DNA of 38,228 nucleotides from Chloroflexota bacterium (GCA_016875535.1 VGPF01000020.1:1-38228), one strand, 5' to 3'. Counted from the stretch's first letter, positions 26,726-35,346 are shown. Program-made: numbers and translations. Notes: generated from the letters alone by a model not told the origin.

Positions 26726-29224
26726 TTAGGCCTCTCCCGGCGCCATATCGCGGTTGGCCCAGAGGCGCGCCACTTCCGCCGCCAGCGTCTTGTGCTCCGC
26801 CTTGGCTAGCGCCGGGTCGTCGCGGTAGACGGCCTCCGCCTCCTGCCGCGCCAGCGCGAGGAGCGCAGCATCGGAGAGGCGCGCCATGCGGAGATCGGGG
26901 AGGCCGCTCTGGCGCGTGCCGAAGAAGTCGCCGGGGCCGCGAAGCTTCAGGTCCTCCTCCGCCAGGGCAAAGCCGTCGTTCAGCGTCTCCATGAGCCGCA
27001 GGCGCTCGCTGGCCTCCGGCGTCGGCGAATCGGACATCAGGATGCAGTAGCTCTGGTGCTCGCCCCGGCCCACGCGACCCCGGAACTGGTGGAGCTGGGC
27101 CAGGCCGAAGCGGTCGGCCGATTCCACCATCATCACCGTTGCGTTGGGGATGTCTATGCCGACTTCGATGACGGCGGTGGAGACGAGGATATCGAATTCG
27201 CGGGCCTGGAACCGCCGCATGGTGGCGTCCTTCTCGCCGCCCTTCATGCGCCCGTGGAGGAGGGCCACGCGCAGGTCCGGGAAGACCTCCCGGCTCAGGC
27301 GCTCGTGCTCCTTTACGGCGGCCGCCGCCTCCAGCTTCTCCGACTCTTCGATGAGGGGGTAGATGACGAAGGCCTGGCGCCCCTCTGCCACCTGGCGGCG
27401 GATGAACTCGTAGGCCGTCTCCCGCCGCGCCGATTCCAGGTAGCGCGTGCGGATGACCTGGCGCCCCGGCGGCAGCTCGTCCAGGATGGAGATATCCAGG
27501 TCGCCGTAGAGCGTCAGCGAAAGGGTTCGCGGGATGGGCGTGGCCGTCATGACCAGCAGGTGCGGGTTATAGCCCTTCTGCCGCAGCTCCATCCGCTGCA
27601 TCACGCCGAAGCGGTGCTGCTCGTCCACCACCACCAGGCCCAGGCCGCTGAAGGCGACGTCTTTCTGGAAGAGGGCGTGGGTGCCGATGATGACGGCGAT
27701 CTCGCCGTTCGCCGTCATCTGCTGGAGCTCTTGCTTGCGCTTGCGCGTGGTGCTGCCCGTCAGCAGGCCGAAGGTGATGGGCCGGCGCAGCTGCGGCAGG
27801 GTGAAGCGCGCCAGCTCCTTGGATGGCTCGCCGGCGAGCGCCGGGCCAAGGAGGCGCTGGACGGTGCGAAAGTGCTGTTCGGCCAGGATCTCCGTGGGGG
27901 CCATGAAGGCCACCTGCTGGCCGTTCGCCACCGCGGTGAGGATGGCCGCCACAGCCACCACGGTCTTGCCGCTCCCCACTTCGCCCTGCACCAGGCGGCT
28001 CATGGGCGTGGACTTGCCCATATCGCCCAGCGCTTCCGCGATGGTGCGCTCCTGCGCCCCCGTCAGCTTGAAGGGCAGGAGGCCGTAGAAGGCGCCCAGC
28101 AGTTCGGCGTTGGCCTTGAGCGGGTGGCCCGGCATCGTCTCCTTCCACTCGCGCTTGCGCGCCAGGACGCCCAGCTGGATGAGAAGCAGCTCATCGAAGG
28201 CCAGGCGGCGGCGGGCCGCCTCCTTGGCGGCCTCGCTCTCCGGGAAGTGGGCCTGGCGGATGGCCGGGCCCACCGGGGCAAGCTGAAGGCGCTGGCGCTG
28301 GGCGGGGCTGAAGGAATCGGGCACCAGGGCGGCGTACCGGTCAGCCACCTGCTTCATCAAGGAGCGCAGCCTGCGGCCGGAGAGGCCCTCTGTCAGCGGG
28401 TAGACGGGCACCAGGCGGCCCGTGTGCACCAGCTCGCCCTCGTCGGCCACTTCGTACTCGGGGTTCTCCAGCACCTTGCGCCCTTGGTAGAAGACCACGC
28501 GTCCGCTGAGGGCGATGCGCATCCCCTGCTTGAGGTTCCGCGCGATGTAAGGCTGGTTGAACCAGATGACGCGCACGCTGCCGGAATCGTCGCCGACGAC
28601 GGCCTCGGCCGCGCCAAGGCGACGCTGACCGTAGCGCACCTCCTTGGCTTCCAGCACCACACCGATGACCGTCTGGTCTTTGCCTGCCTGGAGCAAGGGG
28701 ATGGACGTTGTCTGCGAGAAGTCAATGTGCTTGCGGGGGAAGAAGTAGAGGAGGTCCCGGATCGTCCTGACGCCCAGGCTCTCCAGCCGTTCCGCGATGG
28801 CCGGGCCGAAGCCGCGAAGGACGGTGATGGGATCGGTGAGGCTGGGGCCTTGGGGGACGGGCGGCGGATGCGGCGCCGCCTGTTGCGGCGGCGCAGGCTG
28901 GCGGGAGGCGGGCTTGGCCGCCGCTCCGCCGCTCACCTCGTCGCACCACGTCAGCACGGCGGCGATCCATGCCTCCCGCGCCGGGAGCCCTTTGCGCCCA
29001 TAGGCAGGCGCGGTGAGTTCGAGCTTCGCCAGCCTTTGGTGGAGGGCCGGGTCGGCGATCTTCCGTTGAGCGTCTGCGCCCCACCGGGCCAGGAAGGCGT
29101 CCAGTCCCCCCGCCACGGCCTTGTTGCCGTAGCCCTTGCTCTTTTCCAGCGTCAGCACCTTGCGCAGAAGCTCGGTGTTCAGCGCTTGGGCGATGGAGTC
29201 AGGCTGGTTGGGCGCTTGCGGCAT
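26726..29224 (-). CDS. recG: ATP-dependent DNA helicase RecG with N-terminal extension
   Basis: 832 residues against about 690 for E. coli RecG. It remodels stalled forks and branched DNA. Residues 20-97 are an extra helical domain, followed by a Pro-rich linker to about 127. Then come a helix-hairpin-helix (LRGFGPAIAERLESLG), the OB-fold wedge, and the helicase motifs: Walker A GEVGSGKT near 414-421, DEQH near 535, MTATPIPRTL near 560 and QFRGRVGRG near 714. ATG at 29224 is used; an open extension lacks a ribosome binding site. The extension resembles that of Thermotoga RecG and is related to the adjacent 113-residue protein. Confidence 0.95.
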   Translation of the reverse strand: MPQAPNQPDSIAQALNTELLRKVLTLEKSKGYGNKAVAGGLDAFLARWGADAQRKIADPALHQRLAKLELTAPAYGRKGLPAREAWIAAVLTWCDEVSGGAAAKPASRQPAPPQQAAPHPPPVPQGPSLTDPITVLRGFGPAIAERLESLGVRTIRDLLYFFPRKHIDFSQTTSIPLLQAGKDQTVIGVVLEAKEVRYGQRRLGAAEAVVGDDSGSVRVIWFNQPYIARNLKQGMRIALSGRVVFYQGRKVLENPEYEVADEGELVHTGRLVPVYPLTEGLSGRRLRSLMKQVADRYAALVPDSFSPAQRQRLQLAPVGPAIRQAHFPESEAAKEAARRRLAFDELLLIQLGVLARKREWKETMPGHPLKANAELLGAFYGLLPFKLTGAQERTIAEALGDMGKSTPMSRLVQGEVGSGKTVVAVAAILTAVANGQQVAFMAPTEILAEQHFRTVQRLLGPALAGEPSKELARFTLPQLRRPITFGLLTGSTTRKRKQELQQMTANGEIAVIIGTHALFQKDVAFSGLGLVVVDEQHRFGVMQRMELRQKGYNPHLLVMTATPIPRTLSLTLYGDLDISILDELPPGRQVIRTRYLESARRETAYEFIRRQVAEGRQAFVIYPLIEESEKLEAAAAVKEHERLSREVFPDLRVALLHGRMKGGEKDATMRRFQAREFDILVSTAVIEVGIDIPNATVMMVESADRFGLAQLHQFRGRVGRGEHQSYCILMSDSPTPEASERLRLMETLNDGFALAEEDLKLRGPGDFFGTRQSGLPDLRMARLSDAALLALARQEAEAVYRDDPALAKAEHKTLAAEVARLWANRDMAPGEA

Positions 29225-29320
29225 CGCTGTCCCTGCAGGGCGTCTCCTCACGCGCCGCATCGAAAGCGGAGGGGAAGACTCCCTGAGATTCGGGGAACAT
29301 GATACCGCTATTCGAGGCGG

Positions 29321-29662
29321 CTATCGCTGCTCGGGCTGGTCCAGCGGTATCGGTGTGGAGCCTGCGATGACTCCATCGAGCCACTTCAGCATCTTCTCCA
29401 CCCAGGCCTGCCGCTCGGCGGGGCCTTTGGCCGCGTAGGCCGGCGCGATAAGCTCGAAGCGGCGGAGGAGGGAGCGGAACATCGGATGGTGGACGGCGGC
29501 ATGGGCCTCCAGGCCCCACTGCTTCACGAATGGGTCAAGGCCGCCGGGGACGCCCGTATCCTTGAAGCCGCTCCGCCTTTCTGCGGAGAGGGCGTCGTAG
29601 AGGCGCTGGGCTTTGACGATCTGGGCGGCATGGCTCGGCTGGTTGGGGAGGGAGGTCGTCAC
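29321..29662 (-). CDS. Stand-alone RecG N-terminal-domain-like protein
   Basis: 113 residues from GTG at 29662, which overlaps the fakB stop (GTGA). Residues 30-97 align by eye with RecG residues 29-97 with about 27 identities in 70: GVPGGLDPFVKQWG matches AVAGGLDAFLARWG, ELIAPAYAAKGPAERQAWV matches ELTAPAYGRKGLPAREAWI, and KWLDGV matches TWCDEV. It has no helicase motifs. It lies between fakB and recG on the same strand, 96 bases before recG. It is probably a duplication of the RecG extension or an older partner. Function is unknown. Confidence 0.75.
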   Translation of the reverse strand: MTTSLPNQPSHAAQIVKAQRLYDALSAERRSGFKDTGVPGGLDPFVKQWGLEAHAAVHHPMFRSLLRRFELIAPAYAAKGPAERQAWVEKMLKWLDGVIAGSTPIPLDQPEQR

Positions 29663-30504
29663 GCCGCCTCGCCCTTCCACATCCCCATGCCGATGGCCTT
29701 CGGCCCAAGGTGCGCCCCCATGACGGGCGTGAACTCGCAGATAAGGACCTCCTTGCGGGGGAAGTGCCGCCCAAGCTCATCGGCCAGGGCGGCGGCCTCA
29801 TCGGCGCAGGCGCTGTGCATCACGCCCAGGGCGCGCAGGCCCTTCGCCTCGCCCGCCATCTCCACCAGGCGCGCCAGCATGCGCTTCCGCGTGCGGACGC
29901 GGTCCACGGGGTGCACTTCGCCATCGCGGACGGAGATGATGGGCTTGATGTCCAGCAGGGAGCCGAAGAAGCCCTGGACCCTGCTGGCCCGCCCGCCGCG
30001 CACCAGGTATTCCAGGGTGTCCACGGAGCAATAGCAGGCGATGTTGGGGATCTCCCGCGCCAGGAAATCGGTGGCTTGCTTGAGGGTGCCGCCCTGCTTG
30101 GCGATTTTGGCCGCCTCGCGCACCAGGATGCCCAGGACCAGGGAGACGGTCATCCCGTCCACCACCGCGATCTTCGCCTTGGTCTGGGCCTCCTTGGCCG
30201 CTTGGAAGGCGGAGTTATAGGTCCCGCTCAGCTTGGCGGAGATATGGAGCGATAGGATCTCATCGCCGGGGCGGCCGATCTTGTTGTAGACGTCCAGAAA
30301 TGCGCCGACGGACGGCTGGGAGGTGGAAGGCGCGGGGCCGCCTTGGGCCAGGCGCTTGTAGAACTCCTCTGAGGTGATGTCTATGCCGTCCAGCAGCGTC
30401 TTATCGCCGATGTGGAGGTTGCAGGGCAGCACCGTGACGCCCAGTTCGGCGATGAGGCTCTTCGGCAGGTCGCAGGTGCTGTCTGTGACGATTTTGAGGG
30501 CCAT
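29659..30504 (-). CDS. fakB: DegV-family fatty-acid-binding protein
   Basis: 281 residues. KIVTDSTCDLP opens the protein and PSTSQPSVGAF follows, both phosphate/carboxylate-contacting in the DegV fold. SAKLSGTYNSA and the C-terminal lobe are typical. FakB proteins carry a fatty acid to the kinase FakA, which makes acyl-phosphate for phospholipid synthesis. The neighbour two bases upstream is a FakA-like kinase, which supports that role strongly. ATG at 30504. Confidence 0.9.
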   Translation of the reverse strand: MALKIVTDSTCDLPKSLIAELGVTVLPCNLHIGDKTLLDGIDITSEEFYKRLAQGGPAPSTSQPSVGAFLDVYNKIGRPGDEILSLHISAKLSGTYNSAFQAAKEAQTKAKIAVVDGMTVSLVLGILVREAAKIAKQGGTLKQATDFLAREIPNIACYCSVDTLEYLVRGGRASRVQGFFGSLLDIKPIISVRDGEVHPVDRVRTRKRMLARLVEMAGEAKGLRALGVMHSACADEAAALADELGRHFPRKEVLICEFTPVMGAHLGPKAIGMGMWKGEAA

Positions 30505-30506
30505 GG

Positions 30507-32141
30507 TTACTCCACTGAGAGCAGGTACTGGTAGTGGGGTTGCCCCCCGGCGATCGCCTCGATCTTCGCCTGGCGGAACTCCCGCTTCAGCCGCGCCGCC
30601 AGCTCTTCGGCGTCGGCTCTGGAGACCGCCGCGCCATAGTACACCGTCACCGCCGAGTCCGCCTCCACCCCCATCCCGCGCGCCAGCGCGATGGCCGCCT
30701 CTCCTGCATCGCTCGTGGCCGCCACGAGCCTGCCGCCCGTCATGCCGATGGCCTGCCCCCGCTTGACGGCGAGGCCGTCCACGATGGCGTTGCGCACCGC
30801 CGTGGTCACCTCGCCGGTCTTCACGGCTTTCAGGGCCTTCTGCATGGCGGCCAGGTTTTCCTTGGCGTCCGCCTCATAGCTGTAGGCCATCATCGCGGCC
30901 ACGCCCTGCGGCAGGTCAACCGTCGGCACGATGGCGACGTCCTTGTCCACCGCCATCTCCGCCGCCTGCCTGGCCGTGGGGATGATGTTGCTATTGTTCG
31001 GGAGAACGATGACGGCGGTTTGCTTCGCCCCGCGCACAGCCTTCAGGATGTCCTGCGTGCTGGGGTTCATCGTCTGGCCGCCGGGGACGATGGCCGCTGC
31101 GCCGAGGCTGCGAAAGATATCGGCCAGCCCTTCGCCCGCCACGACGGCCACAACGCCGACGACCCCTTGCGGCGCGGCGACCTTCCTGGCCGAGTACTCC
31201 GTATGCTGGGCGTCTATATCGTCAATCTTCTTCTTGGCGATGGTTGCAACTGACTTCAGCCACGCCTCCGCCTGATCGGGCGTTCTGGTGTGCAGGTGGA
31301 CCTTCACCAAGCCGCCATCGCCGACGACGATGACGGAGTCGCCGAGCGCCAGCATCTTCTCTTGCACCTGCTCCGTGGCCGCCTTGCAGTTCTCCACTAA
31401 GAACTCTGTGCAGTAACCGTAGGAGCCAGCGGCCTTCTGCCTGCTATCGCCTGCGCCTATGGCGGCGGACTTGGCCGCCTTGGGGGCGGTTTCCATGGGC
31501 GCTTTGCCCTGTAGGTAGGCCAGCGCCCCCTCAAAGAGATAGGCCAGCCCCTGCCCGCCTGCATCCACCACGCCGTTCTGTCGTAGGATCTCCAGCATGA
31601 AGGGCGTCCGCGCCACGGTCGTCTTTGCCGTGCTCGTCGCCGCTTGAAGGACCGCCGCCGGCGCGCCGCCGTCCGTGGAGGCGGCCTTCGCCGCCGCCGC
31701 CGCCTCCCGCGCCACGGTGAGGATGGTCCCCTCCGTGGGATTCGTCACCACGGTGTAGGCCTGCTTGCTCCCCTGCTCCAGGCCATCCGCAAAGTCCCGG
31801 CCCGTCAGGTGCGGCTTGCCTTGGGCGCTCTTGTTCAGCCCGCGAAGGATCTGGGAGAGGATGACGCCGCTATTGCCGCGCGCCCCCATCAGCGAGCCTT
31901 TGGCCATCGCAGCCAAGACCTCGGTGGCTGTCCCCGTGGCGTACTTGTCCGCCTCCTCCAGCGCTGAGCGCATGGTGAGGAGCATGTTGGTGCCGGTATC
32001 GCCGTCCGGCACGGGATAGACGTTGAGGGCGTTCACGGCCTCTGCCTTGCTCTCCAGGACCGCCATGGCCGCGCGGAACATCGCAAAGAGCGACGGCCCG
32101 TCTAGCTGGGTGAGCGAAGGTTTTGCGGTGGGATTTGCCAT
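30507..32141 (-). CDS. fakA: Fatty acid kinase catalytic subunit (DAK-domain, YloV family)
   Basis: 544 residues. The N-terminal DhaL domain binds ATP-magnesium through NVYPVPDGDTGTNM and GARGNSGVILSQ. A middle domain (GYCTEFLVEN, GDGGLVKVHLHT) and a DegV-like C-terminal lobe with ILPNNSNIIPTARQA follow, as in FakA/YloV. It phosphorylates the fatty acid carried by FakB, whose gene follows after two bases. AGGAG lies five bases before the ATG at 32141. It heads a fakA-fakB-(small protein)-recG run on the minus strand; linkage to recG is common in Gram-positive lineages. Confidence 0.93.
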   Translation of the reverse strand: MANPTAKPSLTQLDGPSLFAMFRAAMAVLESKAEAVNALNVYPVPDGDTGTNMLLTMRSALEEADKYATGTATEVLAAMAKGSLMGARGNSGVILSQILRGLNKSAQGKPHLTGRDFADGLEQGSKQAYTVVTNPTEGTILTVAREAAAAAKAASTDGGAPAAVLQAATSTAKTTVARTPFMLEILRQNGVVDAGGQGLAYLFEGALAYLQGKAPMETAPKAAKSAAIGAGDSRQKAAGSYGYCTEFLVENCKAATEQVQEKMLALGDSVIVVGDGGLVKVHLHTRTPDQAEAWLKSVATIAKKKIDDIDAQHTEYSARKVAAPQGVVGVVAVVAGEGLADIFRSLGAAAIVPGGQTMNPSTQDILKAVRGAKQTAVIVLPNNSNIIPTARQAAEMAVDKDVAIVPTVDLPQGVAAMMAYSYEADAKENLAAMQKALKAVKTGEVTTAVRNAIVDGLAVKRGQAIGMTGGRLVAATSDAGEAAIALARGMGVEADSAVTVYYGAAVSRADAEELAARLKREFRQAKIEAIAGGQPHYQYLLSVE

Positions 32142-32167
32142 ACGTGCTCCTGAAAGGGGGCGGCTCG

Positions 32168-32197
32168 TTGCCTTGAGGCGGCTATCCGTGGTATTGT
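32168..32197 (+). promoter_or_regulatory. Promoter of rpmB
   Basis: TTGCCT (32168-32173), an 18-base spacer and TATTGT (32192-32197) preceded by TGG. The -10 overlaps the -10 of the divergent fakA promoter. GAGG precedes the ATG at 32233. Confidence 0.45.
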
Positions 32198-32221
32198 AGG
32201 AAACGTTCCCACCCCAGTCAA
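32193..32221 (-). promoter_or_regulatory. Promoter of fakA operon
   Basis: TTGACT (32221-32216), a 17-base spacer and TACAAT (32198-32193) on the minus strand, one of the best matches to consensus in the window. Predicted start is near 32186, about 45 bases before the ATG. Confidence 0.65.
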
Positions 32222-32232
32222 AGAGGCCCAGT

Positions 32233-32418
32233 ATGCCTGCCTGCGATAACTGTCATAAAGGACCAGCCTTCGGCTTCAACGTGAGCCACTCCAAGCGCCA
32301 CACCAAGCGCAAGTGGGAGCCGAATATCCAGCGGACGACCGTCTACGTCAGCGGTCGGCCGAAGCAGATGGCCCTCTGCACCCGCTGCCTGCGCAATATG
32401 ACCAAGGCCGCCCGCTAG
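32233..32418 (+). CDS. rpmB: Ribosomal protein bL28
   Basis: 61 residues. CDNCHKGPAFGFNVSHSKRHTKRKWEPN is the family start, and SGRPKQMALCTRCLRNMTK the end. The CxxC pairs at both ends form the zinc-binding (C+) form of L28; many bacteria carry a cysteine-free copy under zinc limitation. It is a single gene, divergent from fakA, ended by a strong hairpin terminator. Confidence 0.96.
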   Translation: MPACDNCHKGPAFGFNVSHSKRHTKRKWEPNIQRTTVYVSGRPKQMALCTRCLRNMTKAAR

Positions 32419-32439
32419 GCAGCTTCGCTCAGATGCGAA

Positions 32440-32470
32440 AAGCCCCCGGAAGTTCGGGGGCTTATTATTT
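32440..32470. terminator. Bidirectional rho-independent terminator
   Basis: AAGCCCCCG (32440-32448), loop GAAGTT, CGGGGGCTT (32455-32463), then ATTATTT for rpmB. On the minus strand the same stem is followed by CTTTTCG, ending the transcript of the convergent gene, whose stop (32465) touches the stem. Confidence 0.85.
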
Positions 32471-32722
32471 GCCCGCCAGCAGGCTCTCGATCCTCTTCAC
32501 CAGCGCCGCCCGCTCCTTCGCCGTGTTCACCGCTGTCCGCTGGAACTCTTTTCCCACCTTCACATCGGCAAAGAGCCCCGCCGGGTCCTCATGGAAGTGC
32601 AGGAAGGCCACCGACTTCAGGTAGAAGATGCCGGGCCTCTTTTCCGTCAGCGCAGGATACCTGCGGATGGCGGCAAGGAGAGCGGGGATCGTGGAGAGGG
32701 CTTTAAGCCCGGCGTGCTTCAT
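32465..32722 (-). CDS. Small uncharacterised protein
   Basis: 85 residues, not assigned to a family. The middle reads TEKRPGIFYLKSVAFLHFHEDPAGLFADVK: a beta hairpin with HFHEDP and a following LFADVKVG strand, flanked by helices at both ends. It has no signal peptide or membrane segment. It lies 16 bases after rpe and is the last gene of the arginine operon, ended by the shared terminator. It could be a small metal- or ligand-binding protein, but that is only a guess from HFHEDP. Confidence 0.7.
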   Translation of the reverse strand: MKHAGLKALSTIPALLAAIRRYPALTEKRPGIFYLKSVAFLHFHEDPAGLFADVKVGKEFQRTAVNTAKERAALVKRIESLLAGK

Positions 32723-32738
32723 CGCGAAGCCATCCCGC

Positions 32739-33410
32739 CTACGCCAGCCCCGCCACGCTGCCCTTGAGCCGCGCCATCGCCTGCGCCACGCTTTCGCGCT
32801 TGTTGAAGATGGCCGACCCGGCCACCAGCACCCGCCCGCCCGCCTTCACCACCGATGGCGCCGTCTCCGCGTTCACCCCGCCGTCCACTTCCAGCTCGGC
32901 GGCATAGCCGCCTTCATCCAGCATCTTCCGCAGCCGCTCGATCTTCGGCAGGACGCTCTTGATGAACGATTGCCCGCCAAAGCCGGGGTTCACCGTCATA
33001 ATGAGGATAAGGTCCAGGTATGGAAGCATCTCTTCGATAGAGGCCAGCGACGTGCTGGGGTTCAGGGAGACACCGGCCCTCACGCCGCGCTCCTTGATGA
33101 AGTGCACCGTCCGGTGCAGGTGCGGCGTCGCCTCCGCGTGGACCGTCAGGATGTTCGCCCCCGCCTTGGCGAATTCGGGGATGACGCTGTCCGGGTTCGT
33201 CACCATCAGGTGCACGTCCAGCGTCAGCTTGGTGCGCGGCCGTAGGGCCTCCACCACCACCGGCCCGATGGTCAGGTTCGGCACAAAGTGGCCGTCCATC
33301 ACATCCACGTGGATATAGTCGGCCCCGGCCGCTTCGGCCTCGGCCACCTGCTCGCCCAGACGCGCGAAATCGGCGGAGAGGATGGACGGCGCGAGCTTAA
33401 CGTGCGCCAT
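32739..33410 (-). CDS. rpe: Ribulose-phosphate 3-epimerase
   Basis: 223 residues, TIM barrel. It interconverts ribulose 5-phosphate and xylulose 5-phosphate. APSILSADFARLGEQV begins it, YIHVDVMDGHFVPNLTIGP supplies the metal-binding His and Asp, LDVHLMV the next His, MTVNPGFGGQSF the loop, and EVDGGVN the last Asp. GSAIF closes the phosphate site. ATG at 33410 overlaps the end of argH by 14 bases, so the two are translationally coupled. Confidence 0.96.
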   Translation of the reverse strand: MAHVKLAPSILSADFARLGEQVAEAEAAGADYIHVDVMDGHFVPNLTIGPVVVEALRPRTKLTLDVHLMVTNPDSVIPEFAKAGANILTVHAEATPHLHRTVHFIKERGVRAGVSLNPSTSLASIEEMLPYLDLILIMTVNPGFGGQSFIKSVLPKIERLRKMLDEGGYAAELEVDGGVNAETAPSVVKAGGRVLVAGSAIFNKRESVAQAMARLKGSVAGLA

Positions 33411-34773
33411 GCAGCGCCCTCTTTGCCTCCGCCAGCGCCTTCGTCACCGATGCGGTGGCCGTCCCGCCGATGACTTTCCGCGAGTCCACGGAAGTGCGGA
33501 CGTTGATCTTCAGCACATCCGGCCCAAAGCGCTCGGAGAACTTCTGGAACTCGGCCGGCGTCAGCTCGGAGACGTCCTTGCTGTTGGCGATGGCGTACTG
33601 CACCAGCTCGCCGATGATGCCGTGGGCCTCCCGGAAGGGGACGCCCTTCATGGCCAGGTAGTCGGCGTAGTCCGTCGCCAGCAGGTGGCCGCCGTGCGCC
33701 GCCGCAGACATGCGCTTCTCGTTGAAATGGGCCGTGGCGATGGCCTCTGCCAGCACCTCCAGCGTCGCGTTCAGCGTCTCCACGGTGTCAAAGAGTCCCT
33801 CTTTATCCTCTTGCAGGTCGCGGTTGTAGGCGAGGGGCAGGCCCTTCATCAGCGTCAGCATGGCCACCAGGCGCCCGTAGACGCGGCCCGTCTTCCCCCG
33901 CGCCAGCTCCGCGATATCCGGGTTCTTCTTCTGCGGCATGATGCTGGAGCCGGTGGTGTAGGCGTCGTCCAGCTCCACAAAGCGGAACTCGGAGGAGGAC
34001 CAGAGCACCAGCTCCTCCGCCAGCCGCGAAAGGTGCATCATGGCGATGGCCGCCGCCGCCTCGTACTCGATGACGAAGTCCCGGTCGGAGACGGCGTCCA
34101 TGCTGTTGGCGCTCACCTTGCTGAAGCCCAGCTCCCTGGCCACGAAGGCCCTATCCAGCGGGTAGGGCGACCCGGCCAGCGCGCCGCTGCCCAGGGGCAT
34201 CACGTCCGTGCGCTTGAGACAGTCAACAAAGCGTCCCACGTCCCGCTGGAGCATCTCGAAGTAGGCGAGCAGGTGATGCGCCAGGAGGACCGGCTGCCCC
34301 CGCTGGAGGTGCGTGTAGCCGGGGAGTACCGTCTTCGTGTGCCGCTCCGCCTGGGCCACCAACGCCGACTGGAGCGTGTAGAGCCGCCCGATCGTCCGAG
34401 CGATGGCGTCCTTCACAAAGAGCCGCGCGTCCAGCGCCACCTGGTCGTTCCGGGAGCGCGCCGTGTGCAGCTTGCCGGCCGCATCGCCGATGAGCTCCTT
34501 CAAGCGGCTTTCGATGTTGAGGTGGATATCCTCCAGCTCGTCCCGGTAGGTGAACCGGCCTTCGGCGATCTCCTTGCCGATGGCCTCCAGCCCTTGCACG
34601 ATGCGCTTGCCCTCCGCCGCCGTGATGATGCCCTGCTTGGCCAGCATCTTGGCGTGGGCGATGCTCCCCTGGATATCGTAGGGCGCCAGGCGCCGGTCAT
34701 AGGCGATGGAGGCGGTGTAGTCCTGCACCGCTTTCGCCATCGGCTTGCTCAATCGGGATCGGCTAGCTTTCAT
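33397..34773 (-). CDS. argH: Argininosuccinate lyase
   Basis: 458 residues. It splits argininosuccinate into arginine and fumarate. HTARSRNDQVALD, YTHLQRGQP and the signature GSSIMPQKKNPD are complete. The extreme N-terminus is unusual: most ArgH proteins open with LWGGRF, but here MKASRSRLSKPMAKAVQDYT leads straight into SIAYDRRLAPYDIQGSIAH. GGAG lies ten bases before the ATG at 34773 and there is no open frame with that motif upstream, so the divergence looks real. It is preceded by a terminator hairpin and overlaps rpe. Confidence 0.95.
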   Translation of the reverse strand: MKASRSRLSKPMAKAVQDYTASIAYDRRLAPYDIQGSIAHAKMLAKQGIITAAEGKRIVQGLEAIGKEIAEGRFTYRDELEDIHLNIESRLKELIGDAAGKLHTARSRNDQVALDARLFVKDAIARTIGRLYTLQSALVAQAERHTKTVLPGYTHLQRGQPVLLAHHLLAYFEMLQRDVGRFVDCLKRTDVMPLGSGALAGSPYPLDRAFVARELGFSKVSANSMDAVSDRDFVIEYEAAAAIAMMHLSRLAEELVLWSSSEFRFVELDDAYTTGSSIMPQKKNPDIAELARGKTGRVYGRLVAMLTLMKGLPLAYNRDLQEDKEGLFDTVETLNATLEVLAEAIATAHFNEKRMSAAAHGGHLLATDYADYLAMKGVPFREAHGIIGELVQYAIANSKDVSELTPAEFQKFSERFGPDVLKINVRTSVDSRKVIGGTATASVTKALAEAKRALHGAR

Positions 34774-34797
34774 GATTCGCTCCGTCTATCTTACCAG

Positions 34798-34835
34798 GAA
34801 AAAGGAGAGACGCCCGTCTGCGACGGACGTCTCTC
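34798..34835 (-). terminator. Hairpin terminator between MaoC-like gene and argH
   Basis: On the minus strand GAGAGACG (34835-34828) pairs with CGTCTCTC (34812-34805), with an inner CGTC-GCA-GACG stem and a two-base internal mismatch, followed by CTTTTTCC. It lies 38 bases after the MaoC-like stop and would lower transcription into argH unless read through. Confidence 0.6.
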
Positions 34836-34872
34836 GGAAGGACCCTCGGGAACCGTTGCGCGCGGTGGGCGG

Positions 34873-35346
34873 CTACTTCGGCTTCAAGGGCACCATGAAG
34901 CTGCGGCGGAGGCTCATCGTCTTTTCGTTCCGTTGGTTCGTCACCCAGGTCTCCACCCGCACAACGCCTCGGTCGCCCTTGCTGGTCAGCTTCTTCTCCA
35001 GGATCGTCGTGTGGGAATAGATTGTGTCACCGATGAAGGTCGGCCCAAGGTGTTTCACGTTCTCGTACTCCAGCGCCGCGATGGCCTTCCCGCTCGTCTC
35101 CACCACGCTCATGCCAACGGCGAGGCTGAGCACCAGCAGCCCGACGACCAGGCGTTGCTTGTGAGGGCTCGCCTCGGCGTAGGCCCGGTCTATGTGCAGC
35201 GGCATGTGGTTCATCGTCAGCAGGCTGAAGAGGTCGTTGTCGTACTCGTTGATCGTCTTCCCCGGCCAGTGATGGTAGGTATCGCCGACTTCGAACTCCT
35301 CGTAGTACCGCCCGAACCTGTCCTTGAAGTGGATCTCCTTAGGCAC
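34873..35346 (-). CDS. MaoC-like hot-dog dehydratase
   Basis: 157 residues, one hot-dog domain of the MaoC/R-hydratase kind. TMNHMPLHIDRAYAEAS supplies the Asn/His-Asp pattern of the active site, GLLVLSLAVGM the following helix, and GDTIYSHTTILEKKLTSKGD the outer strand. It hydrates an enoyl-CoA-like substrate. Start is GTG at 35346 with AAGGAG six bases upstream, 10 bases after argG. It sits between argG and argH, where a CoA hydratase has no evident role in arginine synthesis. Confidence 0.85.
   Translation of the reverse strand: MPKEIHFKDRFGRYYEEFEVGDTYHHWPGKTINEYDNDLFSLLTMNHMPLHIDRAYAEASPHKQRLVVGLLVLSLAVGMSVVETSGKAIAALEYENVKHLGPTFIGDTIYSHTTILEKKLTSKGDRGVVRVETWVTNQRNEKTMSLRRSFMVPLKPK

Noticed and set aside
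27056-29302. A 748-codon open frame antisense to recG
   Set aside because: RecG motifs on the minus strand are complete; the antisense protein has no recognisable domain.
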